Source: Acanthaster planci (Eukaryota > Echinodermata > Asteroidea > Valvatida > Acanthasteridae). Taken from it: a stretch of 43,822 bases of DNA. The position numbers and the translations under genes are program-made. The stretch lies in assembly GCF_001949145.1 (NCBI RefSeq), contig NW_019091412.1, forward strand, positions 1,550,891 to 1,594,712, in the 5' to 3' direction. Of the stretch, positions 35,201 to 43,619 are shown piece by piece (positions within the stretch are counted from its first letter, which is position 1; each line of letters opens with the position of its first letter). The notes beneath the pieces were generated by a model that ran no database searches, was not told where the DNA came from, and saw only the letters and a list, made by a program, of their open reading frames with translations.

Positions 35201-38200
35201 CTTATCACAAAAACCTCAAAATCAACAATTAATGTAGGAATAATGTTGACCTTTTTTCACAATATATTTTGCAAAAGATTGGCCTAGGCACTTGAGTTTG
35301 TGATCTTGGAGGAACAGTAACTAAAAATGTTTAGTACAAGTCATGTGGATAGTTTGATCAGGATACTTGAGATGTTGTGCTCTCTGTTCTAAAACCTGAT
35401 TCAAATATCATAGGCTTGATGAGCAGGGGTAGTAATGCTGCTTATGTACCTTAATTGAGCAGTGTCTCAAGAGGCAGAGCAGAATGCCGGTACTGTTGGT
35501 TGACAAAGTTGGTCCCAAGTTGAGGGTTGATTCTTGGGATGGATGTTAATAATGTTGTCTTGGTTTACAGGAACTTACAAAATAACAGGTTGACTGATAT
35601 CCCAACTGGTATCCTGGCACCGTTAACCAGCTTGAAATATCTGTAAGTACATCGCTTGTTGTACACCAACATAATCTGGAATATATACATACATGTAAAG
35701 CAGTTGAGCATTCCCTGAATTAATGATGGTGAAGTGTAAGGACTGTTTATTAACTAACCAAGGAATTTGCTTTGTTACATATTTGTATATCATTCATAAT
35801 CATAAAGATTTAATTAATATTAATTTTAAAACAACATGCACTTTTCATTTAATTGGAAATGCATTGTTTTCATTCACCTTTTTTTGTTTCCACTTTTGGA
35901 AAGAGCCTTGATCATGTGAGAAAAGTGTCATTATGTTGAATTGTTTCCTCTGATGAGGTGTAAAAACTACTGATATGCAAATGGTTTGAATAATTAGAGA
36001 ACTCTTTCTTTTAGTTGAAGAATTAAATGGACTGTCGCTGGCATATCACTGTCTCACTCTTTTACTAAGTCAGTTGTATGCTTTTCAATTTTTTTTTGCA
36101 TTTGAGTGTATCATTCGGGAACGTGAGTTTTGTGGTTTGCTTTCTGGCCTGTATCAGTAAATTTACATAATTATGCATATCATTTTTTCCATTAAAGATA
36201 TCTGAGCCAGAATAACATAAATGGAGTAGCTGAAAATATTTTTGATGGCTTGGCAAACCTGCAGATAGTGTAAGTACCATTTAATCATTCATATTCATTA
36301 CATGTAAAATCATTTTCATGTTCTTCTGAATATTCATCTCTCCCAATCAGGAGAGTTAAACTGTGATTAGACTTTACTTTTTTCACATCGAATATTCATG
36401 TTCATCCAAGGACATGGAACGGTGGATCAGGTTTGGGGAAGGAAACGCAAAGCATTTTGGGTATCTTGATACCTCCTTGATCATTGCAGGGCCTTCTCAG
36501 CACAAAATTTACTGAAGCATGAGAAAACCTTGCTTTAAAAACTGAAACCAATTTCATAGAGCTGCTTAAGCACAAAATTTGCATAGGTGCGAGAAAACCT
36601 TACTTGATAAATCAGGTAACCAGCCAAAACTCCATGTGATATATATTGTTTTGGGATCTTATATAGCTGTCTTTTGGTTAGCATGACAATCAGATAGAGT
36701 TTGAGTTGGTAACCTTTGTTTTTAAGCAAGGTTTTTTCACGCTTGAGTAAATTTTGTGCTTAAGCAGCTCTATGAAATTGGCCCATCAGGTTACCAGCTC
36801 AAACTCTACGTTGTTGTCATGCAGATCAAAAGGGAGGTAAATACCGTTCCAAATCAGTATACATTACAAGCACAGGAAGTTTTGGCTGGTAACCTGATTT
36901 ATCCAGTAAGTTTTTTCACGCTTAAGTACATTTTGTGCTGAAGAGCTCTATGAAAGTGGCCCCTGTGGTCACTGCAAGCTCCCATTTTGTGTGTTTGCTG
37001 GAATGTCAACTCGGGTACACCGAGTAAGCAAAACCTGTGTTCATTGCAAGCTCCCATTTTGTGTGTTTGTTGGAATGTCAACTCGGGTACATCGAGTAAA
37101 CGAAACCTTTCTAACAAATCAGGCCTTGTCCGCACTCTTTTAATGCTGTCTTATTAGGTTCCTTGACAAATACCACAAACTAATACCAACCTATGAATTG
37201 TCTTGTTAGAAGTTTGATGCCTTCAATGTGTTTTACATGTCTGGCTTTTGGGACAGGTATTCTTGATATTTGTGCTTTTTGCTTCAAACCTAACCAGACC
37301 CTTATTGAAACCAAATGAGTTTAGAACAATTCATCAGAAATAGTTAAACCAATATGAATGTCTTTCTCTCCAGAGACATTTCTAATAATGAGATTACCCA
37401 CTGGCCCCAAATGCCTCACCTGCCTGACCTTCGGCAACTGTAAGTTTTTGTGTGTTGAATGTTGCATTTGTCCATATTTCTGTAACATCTATTACATACG
37501 CAAACATTTTAAAGATCACAATAACCTGAAATGTTGATCGTTTGTTCTTTTGCTTTTAAGATTTTTTATTGTATTATCCTGTTTAGTTTTGTACTTTGGC
37601 AAATAAAATGATAATAATAGCTGTTATATGACAAAAGCAAAGTTCGAAGTTAAGCTTGATGAGTGCATCACATTTGTCTCGTTTTCTTCCAGAGATATTT
37701 CAGACAACCAGATTGCAACCATCGGCCAATATGCCTTTAACATGCTTGATGTCCGTGTCTTCACCTCTTTGTAAGTTACTGGAAAAACATTTTGCTATGT
37801 GGTTGGATGTAAGCTGAGAGCCAGTGGAACACTTTGCTTGCATTGAGAAGCCTCAAGTAAAGTTGAAAGAGACTGAAATGTTCGTGGTGGAAGACAATTT
37901 TTAAGTGGAAGAGAGAGGAGATCCACTGTGCAAGTATTGACAGTGGATAATCTCAGGAAGCCTTGCCCTTCAGTAAGCTAGTTACACTGAAAGCTTTATT
38001 AACCTGTCCCCCTTCCCCGGTGAAATTTTACAACCTTGACAATTTGATTCTGAATCTGGCCATGAGTAAAGAGACATTGTATCTTGGAATGTTTTGATTC
38101 CAGAAATCTTGCTAACAACCCTCTAGGATGCACCTGCAACCTGTATCTCTCTCTTCAATTGTACAATGCTTCCATCACTGGTGGTGCATGTACGACACCT

Positions 38201-41200
38201 AACGAGACAGCAGGTGTAACATTTACCTATGCCAACCAACTACTTCCAACTTACTTTCTAAATGCACAACCAGAGCTTTTTCAATGTGGTAAGTTAACAT
38301 TTGTCTGAGAAACATTATAATGAATTGTCATTAAACAGTGAAGTCCCTCTTATTTGAACTTAAATACCCAGTTTTGTTCCTATGTAGCTCCATTTAATGT
38401 GACAGCAACAGTGCCAGAGATGCAAGAGATACAGGTGGATTGGACGGCACCTGCTAGGCAGTATCCAGGGAGTCAAAATGCCATGGATGACTGGTAAGTG
38501 TCTCTCTAAACCCACTGAAGAGACGCAGTTTACTGGAGACAGAAAAAGGTTTATCTGGCTTGATTTGTGACTCATTTTTATTCCACTGAAATAGAGAAGA
38601 AAAACTAACAAATTGGACGACACTAGCTGTGTAGGGGTGATTTCAGTGTAATTTCCTCAAATTTTTGTAAGTTGAATTGAAAAAAAGGAATTTTTTCACC
38701 AATCTCGCTTTAATTTTTTTCCCAGATCCAAGATTTACATTGAAATACATGTTAAGTGTTTGAATTAGGTACCGTGTGATATCATGTGATGAATTGTTCT
38801 AAACTCATTTGGTTTCAACGAATGACTCTCTTTTCTGCTTAGGATTTTCGATTTGACATGCACCAGCAGCTCTGCACCCAATTTGTTTCACAATACGACC
38901 AACACCAGCCATTTATTCACTGCTGAAGACAGCGTATCAAGTGGTGCTGATTATATTTGCTATGTGACTCTAACTGTGGGAAACTATACTAGTGCACCTG
39001 ATGAATATGTCCCGGTAACTACACTGGAGAATGTTGGTATGTTTATATGAACTTTGGTCAATATACTTGGTGCTTTATATACAATAACTATGCTCTATAC
39101 CTTAGTATTAAAATTTCCATTACTCCTCGCACCTGATGAATATGTTTTGTTCACTACACTGGAGAATGTTGGTATGTTCACATGAACCTTGTATGGTTAT
39201 ACATGGTTAGTGTTAGTATGGTTAGTGTTATACATCCATTACTGTCTGTTGACTCAAAGTGTTTGTAGAGAGTAGTGCACCTGATGAATATGTTCTATTC
39301 ACTACACTGGAGAATGTTGGTACTGACACGTGAACCTTGTCTGGGCAATATTTTTAGTGCTATATATTTACTATATCATATCTATATACACAACATACAT
39401 GTGTTATACATGTTGAGTATTGCTTTAGCTGTTGACTGGTTTCTCTTTGCTCTTACTAGCTGAAACTAATACCACTGTGACAACAGGGGACGATATTCAC
39501 CTGAATGTCATCTACTATGACTTCAGGTATGTACCAAGACCACAGCTAGATTAAATGTTCCCTGGGCACTAGACACCAGTATCCCATAGTTTCTGTTTGC
39601 CTGTCATTAGCGCTGATTTTATGTTGCTAGTTAGTATTTGAGCTTCTTATTTAATGTTGGTGTTCAATTCTATTATAGTAGCTGATTTGAAGCTCTTCCG
39701 ATGTAGACAACGCAAACAGAGAAATCAAAGGATTTTAAACAATCTAATGGCGTGCATTTTGTGATGCTTTGTATTACATTTTTTGTAGAGTTTGCAGGCC
39801 CCTGAATAGTTTTAGGTCCCTCAAGGCACAGTTTATCCTGCCCTAGTAGACGTGAACTGGAACTCGGCAAACTTTAAAAAATACATATGTTCACTGTGAT
39901 TATTATCAAAGTATTTAAAATATAGGTGAAGAGATCTGCAAGGATATGTCTTTTTGAGAATGTGTGGTTCTGTAAACCAGAGGATGTTTTAAGTATGATG
40001 CTGACTTAGTATGACGATTTATTTATTCTTCAGTGTCAGTCACCCAGACTTTACTTCTGTTGGTAAAAGCGTCATCAGTCGTCCAAGTTACGTCCTCTCG
40101 CCTTACGGTGCCTGGCTAGCTATCTCAGATAATCCTACAGGTGACTCTTTCTCACGTTGGTTTCGTCATGACACCTCCTTGAACTATGCCATTGAGTCTC
40201 AGTTGGTCTTGGAGTGGCTTAATTCCTCAGGTCTAGAGAACAGTAGCAACAGGTGAGTTGGCTTTCAAAACACCTGTTAATGGTGAAGCAGCTTGTAGTA
40301 CAACTTAGTGTCAAGGTTGCTGTGCCTGACTTGACCCATTACTTGTCACTGCATTGCCCGAAAGTGCACAACTATTCCTTGGTGTATTAGGTTCTAGTAC
40401 CATCATCATGTCTCTTACAAAGTACATGTAGAACTGATGCAGGCTACCAGCCGTCTCCACCGAGGCAGTGTTTTACAAAGGTTTCTTATGAAGGTCTCAT
40501 ACGAAGACATGTTCGAACGCTACCCTCAATTCCCTCAGATCTTGAATGCTGTCAATCCATTGGTATACTGTTTCAAAACAAGGCTGGATTATCTCCACTT
40601 TTGAGAGTGAAAAAATGTTGTCCAGTTCTAAGACGGTGACACTGACTATATTTCCTTTTCGGCCTCAGTTTTGCTACATTGTATTTTTGGTAGAAAAGCA
40701 ACATGGCTGCTCCACGTCTATACTGTAGCATTTAGAGTTGGATAAATCTGAAAGAATGTTATGTGCCATAGACTTTGTCATAGTAATGGGGTTATACATC
40801 CAGTGATGTTTTAAGTTTTGGGGATTTGGTAGGTTCTGGTCGGACGCATTCTACCCTGTGGATGGTCTTGGCTTTGCTTCAGAAGGACAGAGGGACTGTG
40901 ACTTTATTCTTCATAACTTTGGGTAAGATGGTTGGAGACTGGTTGCTTGTTCTGTTGATTATGGAAAACATTGACACCTTGACACTTGGAACAGGCACGC
41001 AACTTCTCCTCGGATAGCCAGTTTCCCTGTTTTTCGCTTCACACTCGTGCCATTGAAACCTGAACAACACTACTAAGTGTTGTAAAGATTGGTATTCTGT
41101 TAAGCCCAAGTTTTATTCCTGTTGGCAGAAATATGTGAGAATATCATGAATAGGTGAAATTATTACTTTGAAGGAAAAATTACCTCTCGAGTTAGGATAT

Positions 41201-43615
41201 CCTAGACCATACCACTGAGATCAAGATCCAGTGCCTTGAGAATTGATTGTCACGCCATCCTCTGTCCATTGTCGACTTTTGATATCACAGAATATAGATA
41301 GAGTTACTGTGATCCAGGAAGTCATTTGCTTGTATTTAGTTAGTTCATTATGACGTAGTTAGTTTACAGGAAAACTTTCTCTTCTCGTAGCTTCACAAGT
41401 GCAATAAGAACTGGGATTATGTTCAATGGGACTGAGATCATAACGGTTGGCGGCGGGGATGAAATCTGGGTGTATGTCAACAAGGTCTTGGTCTTAGAGG
41501 TCCATGGTGATTCCTCAAGCAATCCTGTCAGGTGTAAGAAAATAACCCTGGCATCGGCAGCTAGTGAAGGTAGGCAAGCTTGGCTGAATTGTTGGTTCTC
41601 CCTTTTTAATGGGTCATTCCAGAAATTAGGGGTCCATTTTTTCGTGTCCCTGTCACATCTGACCAATGATTTTGTAAGGTCAGAACATATTTTCTAATTT
41701 CAAAGAGTGGTGAATTAATGCAAATTACCTGCCAAACAAATAGTAATAGTTTGAAATCGATTCTGGTGATATTTCCATGTCAAATAACAAAGGTCATATG
41801 TAACAGGGACACAAAAAGTCACACCTTTGGACCCCTAATTCCTGGAATTACCCTAATACAAAACAAACAAAATGTTTGGAAAATATCACCATGGGTATTT
41901 TTGAACCTTGAGGTTTTTTCACTCTCGTGTTGTGATCGTTAAAAGTATTCCAAAGATTTCAGAGCCTTGTAACCATAAAGGGATCTCATTAGGTTCTGAC
42001 ATTTTTGTGATTTGAATTCTTCATCAGGTGGAAGTTACCTTACACCGGAGGAGGGAACTATTGTGAATGGAGGTTGTCAAATATCGGACTCAGTCCTGGA
42101 TGAGAGGGTCTTCCTTGAGCTTCAGGTGAGAGAGAAATGAAAGTATACGCATTGTTGAAACGGTCTTTGGACAGCGCAATTTGTGTCAAAAGATTGAGAA
42201 ATTACTTATGGTTTCATTTCAAATCTAAGAAGTATAGTTTAAATGGTTACTGTTCTGTTCATTGCTTATTGCTGCAATCTCTAAAGTTGTATATGTTAAA
42301 GTCATACACTTGTCAACCTCAAGCAATGGACATCCTATAGGGCACCCTCCCCGTAATGCATCCTGGCCTGCACCTGTCATGTACCTACAACGGCATCATT
42401 TTCAATTTAGAGCCTGAAAGTATTGTTCTACATTTTTTAAAGTAAATCAAGTCTTCCACTGCTTTTTGTAGCAGATAGGCCAAAAGAATTACAAAAGGGG
42501 TTCAATCTTGCTTTGATTCCGTTGTAGATTGGTGAATCCTACCACTTTGATATCTTTCACACCGAGCGTAATCCTTGTTCCTCCGAGTTTTTCCTGGAGA
42601 TTCAAGGCATGGACTTCCTTCCGTCTGACCCAGACAACCCTCCGGTTGACTACGCTGTCACTGTGGAGGAAGATTTACACCTCAATGCCATTTTAGAATC
42701 CATCTGGGTGGCAGATGCCTTCTCTACTGGACCAAACTACCAAGTCACTATTGCAAGTGGTAAGACAGATGGATCCAGGCATCAGATTAGTCAATTGGTA
42801 ACAACTTGAATTTAACATCTTGTGCATATTTTAAAGGATGAATGTATGTGACTACGGTGTGCTTGAGTGGACGTTCATGCTCCGTAACTTTCAGGAATTA
42901 TGAGCGTAATATAAAACAAACTATCTATGAACTTTTTTCCGAACTTTCTCAGAATTTAGATGAAATCTGATTTTTCATTCGAAGAAGTTTTCTTCAGTGG
43001 GCTCTTTTTGTGTTTTCCAGGCAATGAAGCAAGACACTTCACCCTAAAAAACAACACAGCAGACAATCTATCAGCAGGTGTAGCACCAACTACAACACCA
43101 TCACCTGCTACTCATTCTGTGAATGGTACAGACTTCATCATCTGTGACTCTGAAGCAGTAATTGGTAAGCAGGTTGTCTAATGATGTTTGAGCTTGTGGC
43201 ATACTTTCGCTTAGCCGGTTAATTTACTTAGATATGAAGTTGGCCCACATTGGTGAAAATTGAAAGAGATACCCCTTCATGAGGGCAATTTTTTACATAA
43301 GCCTTATTGCAGTTATGCATCAATGCTAAGACATAGCATTGTGTTACCTAACTTTATTTCTTCAAGCCAGGGTCGTAACAATCCGTTGCTAGTTAGTTTC
43401 TGCCAAGATTTTGCTGTTTTTGACACCTTTTTCTTTGTTGCTTAGTGCCAGAACCAAATGAAGAAGCAGCACAGACCTTTGATGTTCATTCTGACAGAGC
43501 TCTGTTGACTCTGGCAACGGAACTTGATTACGAAGTAGCAATGTCGTACCTACTTCAAATTAACGTAATTGATGTTAATGCAAGCCCACAACATGAAGGC
43601 ACACTCACAGTGAAG
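17283..43615 (+). CDS. Giant LRR / FN3 / fibro-slime / cadherin ectodomain protein, N-terminal 1565 residues, 3' end outside window
   Basis: Coding exons: 17283-17418, 18263-18410, 19197-19262, 20323-20391, 20658-20723, 20841-20918, 21251-21319, 21593-21742, 22077-22148, 22585-22656, 23087-23158, 23791-23877, 24433-24510, 25466-25597, 26173-26322, 26782-26859, 27385-27522, 27871-28014, 28502-28717, 29698-29769, 30490-30552, 31155-31229, 32175-32246, 32671-32739, 33253-33321, 33679-33750, 34191-34259, 35049-35189, 35571-35642, 36198-36269, 37374-37439, 37693-37770, 38104-38288, 38388-38493, 38843-39036, 39460-39526, 40034-40252, 40833-40922, 41391-41569, 42028-42125, 42528-42759, 43021-43164, 43446-43615. 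Total 4695 nt, every junction in frame, no stop. Domains by residue: signal peptide 1-24, LRRNT to 95, LRR array 95-1003, LRRCT 1004-1065, FN3-like 1066-1165, fibro-slime about 1180-1410, cadherin repeat from about 1415. It is probably a cell-surface or matrix adhesion protein; no ligand can be inferred. A transmembrane segment, if any, lies beyond the window. Confidence 0.9.
17437..17853. repeat. Tandem duplication of about 210 bp in intron 1
   Basis: Two units, 17437-17642 and 17654-17853, share ATCTTTGTAGAG, ACAAAATTGTAAGGTTTTTAT, GGCATC...ATC.GGCA.TGAAAAAGCAA, ACATGGCTTA, GACATGAGAC and CTGTCCAAATC in the same order. The first unit begins just after the signal-peptide exon, at its 5' splice-site side. 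Confidence 0.8.
17930..18143. mobile_element. Foldback-type repeat with long G/C homopolymers, intron 1
   Basis: Starts near GGGCAGATCCAGGACC and ends in GGCCCCCCCTCCTGATCCTCC, whose reverse complement resembles the start, suggesting terminal inverted repeats of about 15 bp with mismatches. Internal GGGGGG and TTTTTTT runs. No ORF. Confidence 0.45.
18541..18898. repeat. Dispersed repeat family B, copy 1
   Basis: Collinear with 26896-27255: CAATC...CAC, TGGGTGTTTCCA, GCATATGGAACAAA, TTGCA.AAATTTGAT, GGCTGTGCA, AGTTCTAAAACA, GGTCACT...GCCCATAT, TGGTAATACTCC. Directly followed by an inverted copy of repeat family A. Intron 2 of the LRR gene. Confidence 0.8.
18911..19102 (-). repeat. Dispersed repeat family A, copy 2 (inverted)
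   Basis: The reverse complement matches 32309-32510 over nearly its full length: AGAGGGTGCAATTTTCTCAG, CAACGGAGGCTCCTTTGG, ACTGGTTCACAAATGACTA, GAAATGCACACGTTAC, then CTACCAAC, GAACACTC and TCTTTTCAACC. Confidence 0.8.
19263..20322. other. LRR-gene intron, unique AT-rich DNA
   Basis: No gene, RNA or repeat recognised inside this 1-kb intron. A short inverted repeat (ACACTCCTCAGTCCTCCAAC near 20170 against GATTGAGGAGTGTT near 20205) could form a hairpin. Confidence 0.4.
22413..22520. repeat. Minisatellite with GGTCTTGTG-type units
   Basis: About eight imperfect units of 11-12 bp built on TGGTCTTGTGWC. The same core recurs in the minisatellite at 43620-43822. Within an LRR-gene intron; the ORFs across it are an artefact of the repeat. 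Confidence 0.85.
24193..24324. repeat. Tandem duplication, about 62-bp unit, two copies
   Basis: Both units carry GGTTGGT.TGT..CTGATAG.AACTACCAAAA and CCTCAACGGCT.CATGAATCTCAGT. Intronic. Confidence 0.85.
24539..24755. mobile_element. Small foldback (MITE-like) element
   Basis: Ends GGGAGCATCTCA and TGAGATGCTCC are inverted repeats (11 bp). An internal GTCAGAATGTTCCATTTGGAA motif recurs at 33165-33190 (GTCGGAATGTTCCATTTTGAA), suggesting a partial second copy. No ORF. Confidence 0.6.
24845..24955. repeat. (GATT)n / TTGATTGA simple repeat
   Basis: Imperfect array of 4-bp GATT units with TTGATC interruptions. Intronic. The IDQSINQ-rich frames on the minus strand come from this repeat. Confidence 0.9.
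25940..26105 (-). repeat. tRNA-related SINE-like element
   Basis: On the minus strand GGGGGTTCGAATCCAGG (around 26036-26053) contains a perfect RNA polymerase III B box (GGTTCGAATCC), and GGTGTG-like sequence precedes it. The upstream part (AAAATGACACGCAAAGATCACA on plus) resembles a SINE body. No complete tRNA fold was found, so this is a SINE fragment rather than a tRNA gene. Confidence 0.5.
26450..26580. repeat. Tandem duplication, about 60-bp unit
   Basis: Units contain AAGTGAAATG.CAAGTCCCTATGGTCGTATCT.AGT.TTCCTGTCAAGTGTC, repeated once plus a partial third start. It sits in an AAGTCAAGT-rich intron segment (26360-26660). Confidence 0.85.
26896..27255. mobile_element. Repeat family B, copy 2, with 24-bp terminal inverted repeats
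   Basis: Left end CAGTCTGGACTATTACCATA pairs with the right end, whose reverse complement is CAGTCTGGAGTATTACCAGA. The 360-bp element has no ORF and is collinear with the copy at 18541-18898. MITE-like; superfamily not assigned. Confidence 0.75.
27565..27840. repeat. Minisatellite of GATTGACC(T/C)CAA units
   Basis: About 20 imperfect 12-13 bp units (AAGATTGACCTC and variants with GATGGACC). Fills most of an LRR-gene intron. The EVNLEVNL- and SILGSI-type frames arise from it. Confidence 0.9.
28718..29697. other. LRR-gene intron with a degenerate foldback repeat
   Basis: Between about 29310 and 29560 there are repeated words TTAGCGCAGAAT (29453, 29480), GCTTACCG (29317, 29340) and a terminal GATATTGGGCCCTGG. 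They look like the 'ggcccaatttcat...gcttaagcacaaaat' repeat class also seen at 36487-36962. No gene in the remainder. Confidence 0.45.
30073..30263. mobile_element. MITE family G, copy 1
   Basis: Ends GTCATTCTATGAATTT and AAATTTATAGAATGAC are inverted. A second inverted pair, TTTTTCCGTCCCTGTTACA and TGTAACAGGGACAGGAAAAA, lies inside. A related copy is at 41611-41854. No ORF. Confidence 0.75.
31230..32174. other. LRR-gene intron, no gene recognised
   Basis: Contains C-rich and G-rich short tracts (near 31437 and 31660) and short ORFs without domain features. Nothing further was identified. Confidence 0.45.
32309..32510 (+). repeat. Dispersed repeat family A, copy 3
   Basis: Same blocks in the same order as the copy at 5776-5960 and inverted relative to 18911-19102. 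The best-preserved copy by eye: AGAGAGGGTGCTATTTTCTC, CAACAGAGGC, GGAACTAAACTTGGCTGG, ACAAACGACTAGGAAATGC. Confidence 0.8.
34260..35048. other. LRR-gene intron with degenerate CAACCTTGT-type repeats
   Basis: From about 34545 to 34960 short words such as ACAACCTT, CTTGTTGTAAC, TTTGTTACAGC and TTGTCACAGCC recur at irregular spacing, suggesting an old eroded tandem repeat. No gene seen. Confidence 0.35.
36487..36962. mobile_element. Nested foldback repeat cluster with a perfect 33-bp inverted repeat
   Basis: 36548-36580 is the exact reverse complement of 36749-36781 (CCAATTTCATAGAGCTGC... against ...GCAGCTCTATGAAATTGG). Flanking blocks (GCGAGAAAACCTTAC; AGGTAACCAGC / GCTGGTAACCT; AAACTC) are also mirrored. 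Extra partial copies lie at 36487-36533 and 36893-36962. Non-autonomous element family present more than once at one site. Confidence 0.8.
36962..37110. repeat. Tandem duplication, about 74-bp unit
   Basis: Both units contain CAAGCTCCCATTTTGTGTGT, then TGGAATGTCAACTCGGGTAC and CGAGTAA.C.AAACCT. They follow directly after the foldback cluster. Intronic. Confidence 0.9.
38104..38288 (+). other. LRR C-terminal cap exon
   Basis: Encodes NPLGCTCNLYLSLQ, then GGACTTP and LFQCG. This is the four-Cys LRRCT arrangement that closes an extracellular LRR solenoid. It switches intron phase from 2 to 1, the usual phase for extracellular domain boundaries. Confidence 0.9.
38388..39036 (+). other. Fibronectin type III-like domain (two exons)
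   Basis: Exons 38388-38493 and 38843-39036 encode APFNVTATVPEMQEIQVDWT (the A/B strand pattern with the conserved Trp), then a middle strand block and DYICYVTLTVGNYTSAPDE with the Tyr of strand F and the x-N-x-x-S-x-P motif. It has two extra Cys (LTC and YIC), unusual for FN3, possibly a disulfide. Both boundaries are phase 1. Confidence 0.75.
39129..39330. repeat. Two intronic copies of the 3' end of the preceding exon
   Basis: The end of the FN3 exon plus its donor (38994-39040: GCACCTGATGAATATGT ... ACTACACTGGAGAATGTTGG) recurs at 39129-39180 with donor GTATGT intact, and at about 39277-39323 with GTACTG. Flanking intron sequence (ATGAACCTTG, GGTCAATATACTTGGTGCTTTATATA-like) is duplicated too, so a segment of about 140 bp was tandemly copied. 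Confidence 0.85.
40990..41120. repeat. Second copy of the foldback family at 14989-15133
   Basis: Shares GCAACTTCTCCTCGGAT, TTTCCCTG, CTTCACACTCGTGCCA, TGTTGTAAAGATT and TTATTCCTGTTGG in the same order. More diverged, inverted ends less clear. Confidence 0.6.
41611..41854. mobile_element. MITE family G, copy 2
   Basis: Ends GGGTCATTCCAGAAATTAGG and the reverse complement of the right end (GGGTAATTCCAGGAATTAGG) form terminal inverted repeats of about 40 bp, with inner GTGTCCCTGT / ACAGGGACAC also inverted. Related to 30073-30263. It sits just inside the intron after the exon ending at 41569. Confidence 0.8.
42621..43615 (+). other. First cadherin repeat, running toward the window end
   Basis: From about residue 1415: DYAVTVEEDLHL (the calcium-binding Glu of the EC start), an S/T/P-rich insertion (APTTTPSPATHS, in the exon at 43021), FDVHSDRALLTLATELDYE (the LDRE-equivalent) and SYLLQINVIDVNASPQHEG (the DxN/xDxG calcium site). 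The final exon ends at 43615 in phase 0 after LTVK, where a DVNDN-type linker would be expected next. More cadherin repeats may follow beyond the window. Confidence 0.75.
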
Positions 43616-43619
43616 GTGA

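Larger units (their letters stand above)
19197..37770 (+). other. Array of about 37 leucine-rich repeats on 30 exons
   Basis: Each exon starts with one nucleotide completing a Leu-type codon and ends in phase 2, so each encodes one LRR register, x-L-x-x-N-x-I/L. Most exons are 63-78 nt (11 are exactly 72 nt, 24 codons). Multi-repeat exons: 21593 (150 nt), 26173 (150), 27385 (138), 27871 (144), 28502 (216, three repeats) and 35049 (141). Consensus is the typical extracellular 24-residue LRR with Asn at position 9 (LDLSYN, LYLSSN, LHLSNN) and a late F (AF.G/AFSN). The exon at 25466 (132 nt) carries a longer insertion-bearing repeat, and those at 23791 (87 nt) and 30490 (63 nt) are atypical. LRR solenoids of this class are protein-binding surfaces. 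Confidence 0.92.
39460..42620 (+). other. Fibro-slime domain (exons 39460 to 42528)
   Basis: Segments in the order of the fibro-slime family: YYDFSVSHPDF (start of domain), FSRWFRHD, FYPVDGLGF, HNFGFTSAI, GGGDEIWVYVNKVLVLEVHG (family norm [21 protein letters not shown]) and YHFDIFHTERNP...SEFFLEIQ (norm dlFhaER...SnF). It spans five exons and the first part of a sixth. The domain is known from slime-mould and bacterial extracellular proteins and is PA14-like. Here one Asp of the GDDD motif is replaced by Gly/Glu-type residues. Extracellular binding role inferred. Confidence 0.85.

Noticed and set aside
41531-41536. Internal GTGTAAG as alternative splice donor within exon 41391-41569
   Set aside because: Using it would break the frame with the next exon (phase mismatch), while the donor at 41570 fits.
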